The notes beneath the pieces were generated by a model. It was not told the origin of the DNA and made no database searches. It worked only from the letters and a program-made list of their open reading frames with translations. Shown here piece after piece: positions 11,008-20,609 of a stretch of 64,000 bases of DNA (the stretch's first letter is position 1; every line of letters starts with the position of its first letter). The translations under genes and the position numbers were made by a program. Source of the DNA: Diplonema papillatum (lineage: Eukaryota; Euglenozoa; Diplonemea; Diplonemida; Diplonemidae); assembly GCA_030068145.1 (NCBI GenBank), contig JAPJBO010000929.1, positions 24,617 to 88,616 of the forward strand, in the 5' to 3' direction.

Positions 11008-11378
11008 CCAGCCACGATGCCAGAGTGCATTCAGAGTACCTTAACTGCGGAGGACAACAAGCAGTCGCCACTTACGCAAGAAAGAATTTTTTTTTTAGCA
11101 GCAAACAGTTCCCACATAAACTACATTTAGGTCTACAACCAGTTGCTGAGTTTTCACCACTACTACTACACCTGCTGTTGCCAAACCTTCTCTTTCTACT
11201 ACCCGACCCTCCCCACCGCACGTCCTCCTCAACCTAAAAGAAAGTAAGAACGCATATTACAGACCGATACGAGCTGCATGGCAACCCCTGCTCAACATGC
11301 ATGCGCGTGGGGGGCCCAAGGCTAAATTCAAAGCGAATTTCTTCTTGGTGTCGGTCGCAACACTTACAAACATGGCTA

Positions 11379-12474
11379 CTGGGGGGGGCCAATTACAATT
11401 GAGTTCAATTGTAATATAACGATACACGGCGTGGAATTGGGGGGTCTCAGACCCCCCCCCAAAAACACTAGTGTATTACAATTGAAGTGCAGCTTGCCCG
11501 TTAGAAACACGTTGTTGTCGGGACAACATGACACAGTGTGAGGACAATGCAACTCCGAGCAAAAACTGAAGGAAAACCTTCACACAACAAGCGAAAGGTT
11601 CGAGCCCGCAGTTCGGACTCCGAGCCCTGATTTCTCGTGCACCGGGTCGGAAATACCCAACTGGTGCATGCCGTGGGTGTTTCCACCAACACCTGGCAAG
11701 ACTCCTGCCAAGACTCTTGGCAAGAGAGTTGAAGTATGGCTAAAGATAAAGTGGTGTCACCTGAGGGGGTAATCTCAGGGCCGCCCACCCCCAGAGTACC
11801 CTAACTTGGGCCTAAGGTTCACTTTTTCTGGGGCGGTTGCTCAGTATCAGAGTTTCCAACAGCATGGCGACCGCAGTCCACGAACGTACTGCTTTCTCTT
11901 TTTGACAGAGAGCGCTGGCGGCAGACGGGCACCACCGATACATCTGGGGATAACAAGATGTCCCATCCGATGGGCCATCGCCCCCATGCCGGGCCACGGT
12001 CACGATTGGCAGTGGCTCCGAAGCTCAACTCCGGAGCTGGCTCAGCAGCTCCGGAGCCACCGCCACACTGCGATTGCCGGCCCATTACCATGTTTGTGCA
12101 TGCATGATCCCCGCACACAGCCAGCTCCAAGACTTTGGCACGAGCAACGGCATCAGCGACATCATCATGATCATGCTCAAAACCTTTGGAAGACCCGGGT
12201 TCGGAATGCACACCAAAACCTCGTTTTAAGATTTCTTCTCCGCTTTGGAGGTCCAACATGACTTTTCCAAAAAAAGCCGAAACGAAAACGGCCCTGAAAC
12301 CGCCTCACTGGCTGGCTCACACTCAACGGCAGTGCGAAAGTGTCAGCCGTACAGTAACATTACAATTCAATTGTATTATACGGTTGGGATGCGCCGATTC
12401 CCCGAAAAAAAAGTTCAATTGTATTATACGGTTCAATTGTATTATACGGTTCAATAGTAATTAGCCCCCCCCAG
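11379..12474. mobile_element. Nested TA-flanked G-run transposon (T2)
   Basis: Left end TA + CTGGGGGGGGCCAATTAC (11377-11396), right end GTAATTAGCCCCCCCCAG + TA (12457-12476). The terminal inverted repeat begins with the same CTGGGGGGGG as T1 but differs internally, with several CAATTGTA(A/T)TAT motifs at both ends. Length is 1096 bp. There is no convincing ORF, so it is a non-autonomous element. The paralogous sequence at 21078-21095 reads CATGGCTAGC without any insert, matching the two flanks here and showing the empty TA site. Confidence 0.8.
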
Positions 12475-12912
12475 TAGCCGTAGTTAAAGTGTATAAGCAT
12501 ACCTACTACCCTGCCTCACAGCCTCAATGGTCAACCGGAGACCCTAAAACACCGAACCTCTAAACCACAATAAACGCTAGAACCGTGAGAAATAGACCCG
12601 GGGACCAAGCGTTACGTGCGTGGTTCGTGGGTCTTTACCAGATGCGGGGCACCGGGCATGGAACCCACAGGTTTTCGATGAAAAGGACGGGAATCAACCC
12701 ACTGGTTGGTGACATTTCTTTGCTGGCCCGTGTAGCAGACCTTTTTCGGCGAATTTGTGCTCGCGTTCAGCTCCGATGAAGAGAACCGTGAAAAATAGAC
12801 CCGGGGACCACAAATTACGTGCGTCTTCCAAGAAGAAGGGGGGTCCCGCGGGTTCCGGATTTGTGGTACTTTTTTCTATTTCTTTTTCGGGAAAATTGCA
12901 GGATCGGCACGC

Positions 12913-12940
12913 CGAATACAAGAGGTACCTCTTGTATTCG
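12913..12940. repeat. 28-bp perfect palindrome at T1 right end
   Basis: CGAATACAAGAGGT followed directly by its exact reverse complement. The outer half is part of the terminal inverted repeat of T1, and the inner half is an inverted copy of it. The left end carries direct rather than inverted copies of the AAGAGGTACC motif. Confidence 0.9.
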
Positions 12941-13011
12941 ACCCCCCCCAGTAATGACATCTTCGGTCCTTTTGCATGGGTTTGATCTTTTTGTTGTCCG
13001 GAGACCGAGCC

Positions 13012-13213
13012 ACAGCGTCACCTAAACTGTTCGGTTCTGGTCTATGTGGTGGTTCATATCGTCGGTTGAAGAAGGAATAAGCAGCACAGAGACTGCGTTG
13101 CCTAAACTGTTCCACAGCGTCACCTAAACTGTTCGGTTCTGGTCTATGTGGTGGTTCATATCGTCGGTTGAAGAAGGAATAAGCAGCACAGAGACTGCGT
13201 TGCCTAAACTGTT
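13012..13213 (+). repeat. Tandem duplication of about 101 bp
   Basis: The block CACAGCGTCACCTAAACTGT through GACTGCGTTGCCTAAACTGT occurs twice in succession, with a third partial copy to about 13260. No gene is visible between 12960 and 13660; this stretch would be the 5' flank of the interrupted acidic gene. Confidence 0.85.
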
Positions 13214-13494
13214 CGTCTGGTATATGTGGTGATTAACATCGTCGGTTGAAGAGGTGGTCCAGAAGGAATGTGGTTCATAAGCAGGCATAGCGTGGGTTAC
13301 AGTGTGTAAAAATGTTCAGCTTCGGCGAAGGTATTTCAGAACAGACTGGGGGGAATACGTGAGGTAGTTCAGAAATGACTTAGGGAAAACGTGGTGGATT
13401 CATCATGTTGTGGAGTTTTGCGCGAGAGGTAGAGCATGCAAGGCACTTCAAAATGCGTCGGACATGTAAGGGTAACTGCAAAATATGTCGGACA

Positions 13495-13607
13495 TATACC
13501 GTCTTCGGAAAAATATTGGATAGGAAAAATATCCAAATTTTTCTGGGATGGCCATTTTATCCAAAATATTTCCTATCCAAACATTTTTCCTATCCAAATA
13601 TTTTTCC
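13495..13607. repeat. Hairpin-forming AT-rich repeat, MITE-like
   Basis: GGAAAAATATTGGATAGGAAA on the left pairs with TTTCCTATCCAAATATTTTTCC on the right, so the block folds back on itself. A related copy lies at 15010-15105, directly at the inner edge of the right palindrome arm, and both are next to TATGTCCGACAT units. I see no target-site duplication. Confidence 0.55.
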
Positions 13608-13665
13608 GGTCCGATCAAAGTTCAAGACGATTTTCCGGTTGTTAAGTCCAGAACGTATTCCCTAA

Positions 13666-14157
13666 CTATGGTCTTCTCCCCCGCCTTATGAGCCACGAAA
13701 TCCTAGGCTGAGAGCGCTTTGGACGCTCCGACCCAACTACTAGGAAACAACGGGGACGCTGATGGTTCGATTCGCAGAAGGAAAAAGCACTTGCTGATGG
13801 AACCGTTTCTTCACCATTTTTCGCCCTCCAGTCGATGTTCTGCTTTGCTGTCACGGTGTTGACCCATTCGGGGTCTAGGTCAAGTGGAACCCCTTCGTGT
13901 CTGCGACCTGGGGAATGACCCGGCTCGTTTTTCCCACAAGGATCACTTGGTAGGGGATGGGAGTCCCGTCCGCAGCCCCACCAGTCACAACAGTAACGCT
14001 TCGCTCGTCGCCCGCACATCACGAGTACCTTTCGGGGCGTGTTGCAGTCACGGCAGGGCTGGGCATGAAAAGCGCCGCAGTTCAAGACGCAGCTTTGTGG
14101 GATATCGTGTTGCTCCATTAATCTCTTCTTTCTTTTGAATAAAACAAAACTACGCAT
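13666..14157 (-). other. Cysteine-rich open frame, function unknown
   Basis: A 163-codon frame with a Cys/His-rich N-terminal half (CVLNCGAFHAQPCRDC, later YCCDWWGCG), the spacing expected of a zinc-binding module, and a less convincing C-terminal half. It begins next to a dispersed-repeat motif (AATAAAACAAAACTACGC) that recurs at 40.2 and 48.4 kb. It may be a fragment of a mobile-element protein or chance. Confidence 0.25.
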
Positions 14158-14237
14158 TTATTTTGTGCCGTCTGGGTTTCATTCAGTACTCTGCTTGTCT
14201 CAGCTCGTCTGTGCGTGGTTGTGCTTCCGACACCACT

Positions 14238-14749
14238 TCAGCCCATTCTGTGCAAGTTCTGATTCGATGACTGGCAACCCAGTAGTTCGGCGACGGTCGC
14301 GCGTGCAAGCACGCTCACGAGCGAGTAAGTGATAGCGGCCCCGTTCGTTCGTTTTCGCTCGATCAGTTCTAAAAGGATCGCGGTCTCCTTTTGTCTTAAT
14401 GACAATGGACGGCCTCTCTTGGCCTTTGGTTCGTTAACGTCGATCGGTTCACTCCGACTTCCGCCCAGAGCGTCCGCAATGGTAGTTGTTTTTTTTCGTA
14501 CAGCGTACGAGCGCGAGTGGCCGTTCGCACGAGACCTTCTTTTGCCTGGCATGCTGTTCCACTTCTGCATCCCTCCTGTGAGTCCTGGACAGCAACAAGC
14601 TCACCTATTTCAAGGTCTCTTTCCTCCGAGCTGTACTTCCCGTGCTTTTCTGCGGAGCGTTCTGCGGTGTTCCTCGTGCGGTATATCTGATTGATATCTC
14701 TGGTTCGTTTTTTGCTGCATGGCACTGATACGTAGCCTTTTTTGACCAT
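14238..14749 (-). pseudogene. Possible DDE (pogo/Tc-like) transposase N-terminal remnant
   Basis: Two overlapping minus-strand frames, shifted between about 14570 and 14600. The downstream one has AKRGRPLSLRQKETAILLEL followed by IERKRTNGAAITYSLV and a LAR motif, which resembles the GRP-x-x-L linker and helix preceding the catalytic core of pogo/CENP-B-type transposases. No catalytic Asp residues follow, so only the DNA-binding part would be left. The upstream part overlaps a dispersed repeat also seen at 24590-24690. The identification is tentative. Confidence 0.3.
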
Positions 14750-15421
14750 TTCTTACACCCCGGACTTCAGCAGCCATTTTCTAAGTCAATGCGGAGTGAA
14801 AACGTGCGGGAGTGCCACTCCCGCATTGAGGGGGTCCCACTCCCGCATTGAAGGAGTGAGGCCGACCGCACAAAAGACCGCAACCACCATCGCAAAAACC
14901 CGGAGTGGGTGTCCGGGGTGTACATCAAGAGAGCCGAACAGAAAGTCCCGTCCGGGTAAAGCAGCTACTGCTGTGCGGGCATTCAGAGAAGACATAAATT
15001 CGAAAAGAAAAATTCCGGAAAAATATCCAAATGTTCCGCGGAAGGCCGTTTTATCCAAAACATTTCCTATCCAAATATTTTCCTATCCAATATTTTTCCG
15101 AAGACGGTAAGGGACAATATGAAAATATGTCGGACATATAAGGGACATTTTGAAAATATGTCGGACATCATCTGCGAAAATATGTCGGACATATAAGAGG
15201 TATTTGAAAGTATGTCGGACATCGAAAAATATGTCGGACATATAAGGGGCATTTTGAAACTATGTCGGACACATAAGGGACATTTTGAAAGTATGTCGGA
15301 CATATAAGGGTAACTTGAAAATATGTCGGACATATAGGAGAATTTACCCAAAAAAAAATATGATAATCTTCTGAACAGGCAGTTCTTTTTTTGGGTGTTG
15401 GCCAGGGTCAGTCAGGGCACC

Positions 15422-15737
15422 ATGCCACCGAAGAAGCGGGCGAGATTCGATGGCACACTCGCTGGCTTTTTAGCTCCAAATGCAGAACCTGCTGGGCATG
15501 CTCGAGTGCGCCCAGGAAGGAGAAGTGTCAGCAGCTCAAGTCGAAAGCGCAACATCAGCCAATATTCGGGTTATTGTAGGTACGACTGCCACTCTAGCCG
15601 ACTTCATGAAACAACAACTCGCTCCCAGAGGATTCACATACCAATCGATGCATGCAGGAACTATGTGCGGGAATTATGCAACATCACAGAGAAGTCTAGA
15701 GTACGTAGACCTCTGTCTCCGTGGTGTCTTGTATTGA
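15422..15737 (+). pseudogene. Small basic ORF MPPKKRARF..., right-arm copy
   Basis: ATG at 15422 opens MPPKKRARFDGTLAGFLAP, a basic, nuclear-signal-like start, continuing to SVSSSSRKRN. The frame then shifts because of a small deletion near 15552. The sequence in the next frame (SANIRVIVGTTATLADFM to SLEYVDLCLRGVLY) matches what is in phase in the left arm. The 96-codon frame downstream (15721-16011) ends just before CCACAATAAACGCTA, which may hold a polyadenylation signal. That AATAAA block also recurs at 12555 and 44425. Confidence 0.35.
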
Positions 15738-15997
15738 CCGGAGCAGGTGCTGGCGCCAGGAAACTAGTTCGGGGCTAACGTTCTCAGTTGGAACACAAAC
15801 AGACCCTGTTGCCCCAACGCCCTTACCCGATCTTCTTGCCACAGCGCGTTCTGACTGCCAAGTTGGCACCTGGCTGGGCGAGCATGACGCAGCAGTGTCC
15901 AACGTGAGACGAGAAGCGTCGGAAACTTCTGCCAAAAGGCAACATTCCAACTGCCCAAGTTTCGCCCACTGCACTCCCAACTTTCCCGCCAAATCTC

Positions 15998-16438
15998 TCA
16001 GACCCATATAAGTCCCTGCTCTAAACCACAATAAACGCTACAAAAGTGCCAAAGTACATGGGCGTTAGGACCACCCTTAGCGAGTCTAGAGGTGAGCTGT
16101 TTTTGCAAACCCGAACCTTTTTGCCAGTCCGGCGTTTTGTGCAACCCGAACCGTTGCTCAGACCGCAAACCCGTCATGTCGGGAATCCCACACCCTTGGC
16201 TTTCTTTGTGTTTAGCGAGCCGTCAAATCAACTCTAGAGGCAACCTGGCCCCTTGCTCTACCGCCTTGAAAAGGTGGGTTGTGGCTCCCCGCTTGATGCT
16301 GTGACCTGTAAAGCCGCGCATCTGGGGGTCTTGCCACAAAGGTGCTAATTCTGCGGTTGTTACGTGACAGTGTTGATGGAACGGCTGCAGTGTTTGGAAT
16401 AGGGAGGCGATCTCGCAGGTCAAATCCCCAACCATCAC
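15998..16438 (-). pseudogene. Tyrosine recombinase C-terminal remnant, right arm
   Basis: Mirror copy of 7383-7823 with the same HxxR box (GHSIKRGATTHL) and the same in-frame TGA, here after LELI rather than LELT. Identical damage in both arms means the gene was already dead, or already ended there, before the palindrome formed. Confidence 0.5.
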
Positions 16439-17122
16439 AGCCCACCTTGAACGAGTGGTTGGCTCTTCGCGACCTCGAAACTGATGCCCACTTTTGAGTT
16501 CGTCAACGACTCAAAAGCACAAAAAACGAGAAAAAAGTGTTGAAACCATAGTTTGGGCCTCGTTCTGTCGAAGCCGGAAAGAAGCCCTGCGGCGGCCCGT
16601 TGGCGGAGTAACTGTTCAACGCAAACCGTACTCGACTTCCTTTCGTTTGGTTTTATTTTCTTCTGATTCTTTCCAGAAAGTCGGCTCCTTCGTTGGCTTC
16701 GCGCCGTATCGATGATCGCAGGCTCGGAGAATGTTCCCCGCGTTAGTTTGACGCCTGTACCAAAGTGCCAAACCCCTCCTCCTGCCTCCTAAAAGGTCGT
16801 CATCGACAGCGCCGCGTCCGTGGCGCCCTTCGGGTGGCCGATGCGGCACCCCCATCTTTCATCCTCGCCCCGCCTGTGCTGGCGACTGTTCCTTTTTCTC
16901 TTTGACACTCGCCAATTCCAAAAGCTCCACTTCTTTTCACTACTATCAGTTGCGCAGTCCGTGTTTTCTCAGCTGTACTGTGAAAATCGGACAGAACAAG
17001 CGGCTACAGCTCTTCTTCGTCCGCGTGTAGACCGAGAGAATGGCGAAGCACGCTCTCGGTCGGCCACTTGTGGCACGGGTTAAATGTCTCATCGGGGTTG
17101 GCTTCTTGCAGACACCCTGTAA

Positions 17123-17320
17123 AAGTGTTCATACTTCATCCCTCGGACCCTTCTGCACAAAGGACTGCAGAACGAGTTCGAGTGTCTCCTGGTTTCCTGG
17201 CCGTGTCTGCGGTTTGCGGCGCACTGCATGCGGTCCGGGGGCAACAGGAAACTGAACGTCAGAGCCCTGAGGGTGGTCTGGGGGGCCAAACGTAGTGGAA
17301 GCGAACCAGTGCCATCTTGA
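17123..17320 (+). other. Possible upstream exon of the 364-aa gene (right arm)
   Basis: Counterpart of 6484-6681: 65 open codons (KCSYFIPRTLLHKG through KRSGSEPVPS). A phase-0 donor after codon 50 (GT at 17273) and the acceptor TTCTTCCTCAG ending at 17595 would remove 323 bp and join ...NVRALR to VLLTQANLPRATMATREW. Upstream, GTAAAAG at 17125 could be a weak acceptor. Prediction only. Confidence 0.25.
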
Positions 17321-17631
17321 GCACGCCCATGCTCAAGCGCATGCCGGCTGACACCCCTGCTCGACGTGCTCCAGCAGCCGCCCGCAGCGGCGTCGCCCAG
17401 GCGAACAGCAAAACCTCCGTTTTTGGAGGCAGTGCGCGCTGCGGATACTGACCTGGCCCCGATAAACACGCATTCATGCTTAACAAAATTTGACGTGTGC
17501 GGCTTTAGATCTACATCTGAATGACACCTCAACCACAATATGTTGTCGACAACAAACAAGTAAAATAATAAAACAATTCTTCCATTCTTCCTCAGGTTTT
17601 ATTGACACAAGCGAATCTTCCCCGCGCAACA

Positions 17632-18726
17632 ATGGCAACCCGCGAGTGGCAGCTGTTCGAACCCGTGTGCGTGCTATACACGCTCGTGGCAGCTGCGCTG
17701 GCGGCTGGCGGCCACGGGGTCGTGGAAACCGTCATGACCCCGCTGGTGCGCGAGTGGGGTGCCATGAACCGGCTTTTCTCCCAAAAAGGTCGGTTCGTGG
17801 CAGTCTTCTGCGATGAGCCCCCAGGGATGCTTCTCAGCGTTCCCTGGGCTGTGCTCGAAAAGTGCCTGTGCGGGTTTGAGACCATTTCTGGTCTCTTTCT
17901 GCAAGATGCGCATACCCGGCACTTTGCCGGGGAACTTGCGTCGTCCGTCGCTGCGCTGGTCCGCATGTTGCAGGAGGTCCGAGCGGCGCCCTTCTTGCAA
18001 CGTGTGGATCGCATCTGGTCGCTAGCGTACACTGTGCTGGGGAAGCTTGCACAGTGCGCGCAGCTGCGAACGGAGTTGCTCGTCTTGCCCTGCTCGGTGC
18101 TGGCGTCCTCGCCATCCGTCCTGAGTGCTTTCTGGGATGCTTTCTGCATCCCAATCACACAGGTGATGCATTCGGAAAAGGTCGCAGCCTTTGTCAGCAT
18201 GCTCAGCGAGCAAGCGGCCACGTTCGTCAAGAACCCGCCCATTGACGTCAAGAAGGCAGACCTCGCCAGCTTCGTCAAGGCGGCCTTGACCTTTTGGACG
18301 CGGATACTTGCGATGACTGTTCCGCATAGCTGTCAGGAGTGCTGCGTCAGGTTCCTGTGCATTGCTCTGGACTGGCCTGGCACAGCACCAAACCAGGCGG
18401 CGCGTGCCCTGCTGTGCTGGACTGGCGCAGATGCGCACGGCGCCTTAAGACAGGCCTGGCTCTGTGTCCTGCGTTGCTGCGGGGGTCACTTGAACTCTGC
18501 GCGAAAGGCCGAACAGTGTTCGCAGATAGCGAAGCTGACGGCAAAGACCTACGTGCTTCTTGCCGGATGCCAAGAGGCCGCCGACATCCTGTGCGCCGTA
18601 GGCTTCTCGCAAGAGGTGTGTTCCCAGTGGGAAGTCTTCTTTCTTCGAACCCAACGTTCGAGAAGAGCGAAAAAGGACCCGAAGACGGATCCGACACTTG
18701 TCTCGAACTCCTGGGCTGTGAATTGA
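17632..18726 (+). CDS. Unknown 364-aa helical protein, right-arm copy
   Basis: Same protein as the copy at 5078-6172 and intact from the ATG at 17632 to TGA at 18724. The frame upstream of the ATG is open for 12 codons back to a strong pyrimidine-rich acceptor (CAATTCTTCCATTCTTCCTCAG region, ending 17595), so an upstream exon is possible. Features: a hydrophobic helix near the N-terminus, repeated amphipathic helices, a Cys-rich middle (CQECCVRFLC) and a basic C-terminal tail. No known domain is recognised. The two copies point outward from the palindrome centre. Confidence 0.55.
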   Translation: MATREWQLFEPVCVLYTLVAAALAAGGHGVVETVMTPLVREWGAMNRLFSQKGRFVAVFCDEPPGMLLSVPWAVLEKCLCGFETISGLFLQDAHTRHFAGELASSVAALVRMLQEVRAAPFLQRVDRIWSLAYTVLGKLAQCAQLRTELLVLPCSVLASSPSVLSAFWDAFCIPITQVMHSEKVAAFVSMLSEQAATFVKNPPIDVKKADLASFVKAALTFWTRILAMTVPHSCQECCVRFLCIALDWPGTAPNQAARALLCWTGADAHGALRQAWLCVLRCCGGHLNSARKAEQCSQIAKLTAKTYVLLAGCQEAADILCAVGFSQEVCSQWEVFFLRTQRSRRAKKDPKTDPTLVSNSWAVN

Positions 18727-18941
18727 ATATTTGCTTTGAGGTGATAAGCTCCCCGCAGGGAGAGGCGTCTTCAGCAGCTCGTTTCGAAGATTGAAACCAC
18801 CCGCACACAGATGGTTCAGAAGCTAAACCTGGCTCTCGACGGAAAGCACCGGGGCGCGACGGCGTTGGTCTCGTCTTTTCTGAGAACTGGCAAATTGGTA
18901 CGCTCCTTTCCAGACCGAAATACCGTGGGCGCTCGGCTCCC

Positions 18942-19782
18942 ATGCGCGTTTGTTATTTCTTGTCCGTCTGCCACCCTCTAAATGGGAAAATCCGATCAGA
19001 GCTCGCACGTCGGCTCTATTTCTTTTGTAAAACCGAGATCTCGTTCGCAAACGGAATCAGCCTGACCAATCACTCCACCGAACAGGAGCTGCCAAAGTCC
19101 CGGAAAAGGAAGGCCGGGGAGACGAGCAGCGGCCAGCCCGACGGCAAGGCTGCAAAAACCGCGGAGGAGACGACGCGCCTCGCGACAGCCGAGCAGCTGA
19201 TGGCGACGGAGCAGTACGCCGAAGCCGTCAAAGTCTTGACGGAGCTGCTCGCGAGCAACCCCTCGTATGTGAACCTCTCAGGGGGGGCATCTGGATCTGT
19301 CTTCAGCTGGCGGGATTGGGGCGGCAGCAGAATCTCGCAAACCCCGCAACCTGCAAATGCCGTGTCGCAAACCCGCAAACCCGCAAACCCGCAAACCCGA
19401 ATAGCGCGGCTTTAATTCGACTAGACTGGCTTGACAAGCTTTCTAACTACTTTGCACTCGGGAAGTTTGTAATAACAAACACAGGCACAAACTTGCCTAT
19501 CGAAGTAGAGGCGAATGCCTCCTTCGATTCTGCGATCTGGATCGCGCGATCGCAGATTTGAAGGCCGGGGAGGCTGCGGAGGACGTGATCGAAGCGGCCG
19601 AAAACCGCCGCCGTCGCTACCGATGCTGCCCGTTCGAGCTCTTCGGTATCGGAGAGAGGGCTGACAGGGCAGCAGTGACGAAGGCGTACCGCCGCCTAGC
19701 TTCGTGGTGGCACCCGGATAAACCCGGGGGAGATGCGGCGATGATGGTGCTCATCAACGCAGCAAAAGACTTCTTCTCGTAG
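18942..19782 (+). CDS. TPR/J-domain (DnaJ-like) protein, two exons
   Basis: The second exon ends in a J domain: YRCCPFELFGIGERADRAAV, AYRRLASWWHPDKPGG with the diagnostic HPD at about 19710, and INAAKDFFS. J domains stimulate the ATPase of Hsp70 partners through HPD. The first exon holds a Lys-rich linker and a TPR-like helix pair (AEQYAEAVKVLTELLASNPS). A GTATGT donor at 19265 and an acceptor ending at 19508 keep phase and join NPS to a second TPR-like helix (CDLDRAIADLKAGEAAED), the order seen in DNAJC7/DNAJC3-type co-chaperones. The intron contains CGCAAACC repeats. The protein is short: it stops right after the J domain, and its 5' end lies within 30 bp of the palindrome edge, so earlier exons may have been lost. 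The start codon is uncertain. This is the best host-gene candidate in the window. Confidence 0.6.
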
Positions 19783-19825
19783 CCTATGCCCACTGTCGTT
19801 CTTTGCACCGCCGGTCTCCTTTTCG

Positions 19826-20551
19826 TTGCGACGCGGATCAAAAGTGATTATACTGATCACCTCTGTACGGATTTTTTTCTCCCTGCTTCAAACTGTTACG
19901 AGGGAGGAAAATTCCGCCTCCCGGAAAGAATGTCTATTTCGCAGCGACGTTGGTCTCTGGATGCGGAGTCTATCGTGGGTCAGCTCCAACCCTCTCCCGA
20001 CGACAGGCGTGGAACTCGCGCTTGATTTTGAGGCATTTACGCGTTCGAAGCTCCCGGGGAGAACTTTCGCCGAGAAGGGGCTGCAAATTGGATACCTTAT
20101 GCGAGCCATCAACGACCTGTGCTGCGCCGACTCAGGAGTCGCCTCCTTCCCTGGGAAATGGCGGCAGGGGGTCTGTTCCCTCCGCTGTTTTGGTGCGCCG
20201 GCTATGCCGGGTTGTACCCACCGCCCACGCTTTGCGGCTGGACGGAAGACCGAGTGGATGTTGGGCAAGCTTGAAACAATTTGCGCCCGAAACAGCTGGA
20301 ACGATGCCGTGCCTGAATATCCGCACGACGTATCCTTTGTTCAGTGGGAGTTGAGATTCTCCGTCAGGATGCGGCTATTGCCAAGAGGAGGAGAGCCCGC
20401 GAAACAACGTGTCAACACACGCCTGCCAGGCGGTCTCGTCCGCCAGTCAGAACGCCCCCGGCTGCGCCACCATCGGTGCAACAATCATCTTTTTTTTTTT
20501 TTTTTTTTTTTTAGCAAGCGGATGAGGACGTTGCACAACCGTGGCATATAA
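19826..20551 (+). other. Long open frame of uncertain coding status
   Basis: A 241-codon frame directly after the DnaJ-like gene. The middle part (ALDFEAFTRSKLPGRTFAEK, then GYLMRAINDLCC) has protein-like composition; the end is clearly non-coding because it runs through a poly-T tract and a dispersed repeat (20452-20492, again at 60967-61007). A short stretch near 20110-20165 resembles 26670-26745 at the start of the MULE-type frame. No family recognised. Confidence 0.2.
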
Positions 20552-20609
20552 ACCCGTCCGAGGTTTATTTCCTGCCAGGAATATTAAGCATTTATTAGGA
20601 AATAAATTA

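Larger units (their letters stand above)
9526..12951. mobile_element. TA-flanked DNA transposon with G-run TIRs (T1)
   Basis: Left end is TA + CTGGGGGGGGTCGAAT (9524-9541); right end is the reverse complement followed by TA (12936-12953). Both ends carry eight G:C pairs, and the inverted similarity extends into AAGAGGTACC subterminal motifs. TA duplication is typical of Tc1/mariner-like and some other cut-and-paste elements, but no DDE transposase is visible, so T1 is probably non-autonomous. It holds a ubiquitin-protease-like ORF (9748-11007), a nested element of the same type (11379-12474) and an imperfect direct duplication of about 190 bp around 12580-12790. It lies immediately after the start codon of the acidic gene. 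Confidence 0.75.
15112..18913. repeat. Right arm of large inverted repeat
   Basis: Reverse complement of 4897-8768 with only scattered differences. The outer edge, CTCCTTTCC at 18905-18913, is not followed by satellite, unlike the left arm, but by unique sequence leading into the DnaJ-like gene. The inner edge is in the TATGTCGGACAT tandem repeat (15112-15345). Confidence 0.95.
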
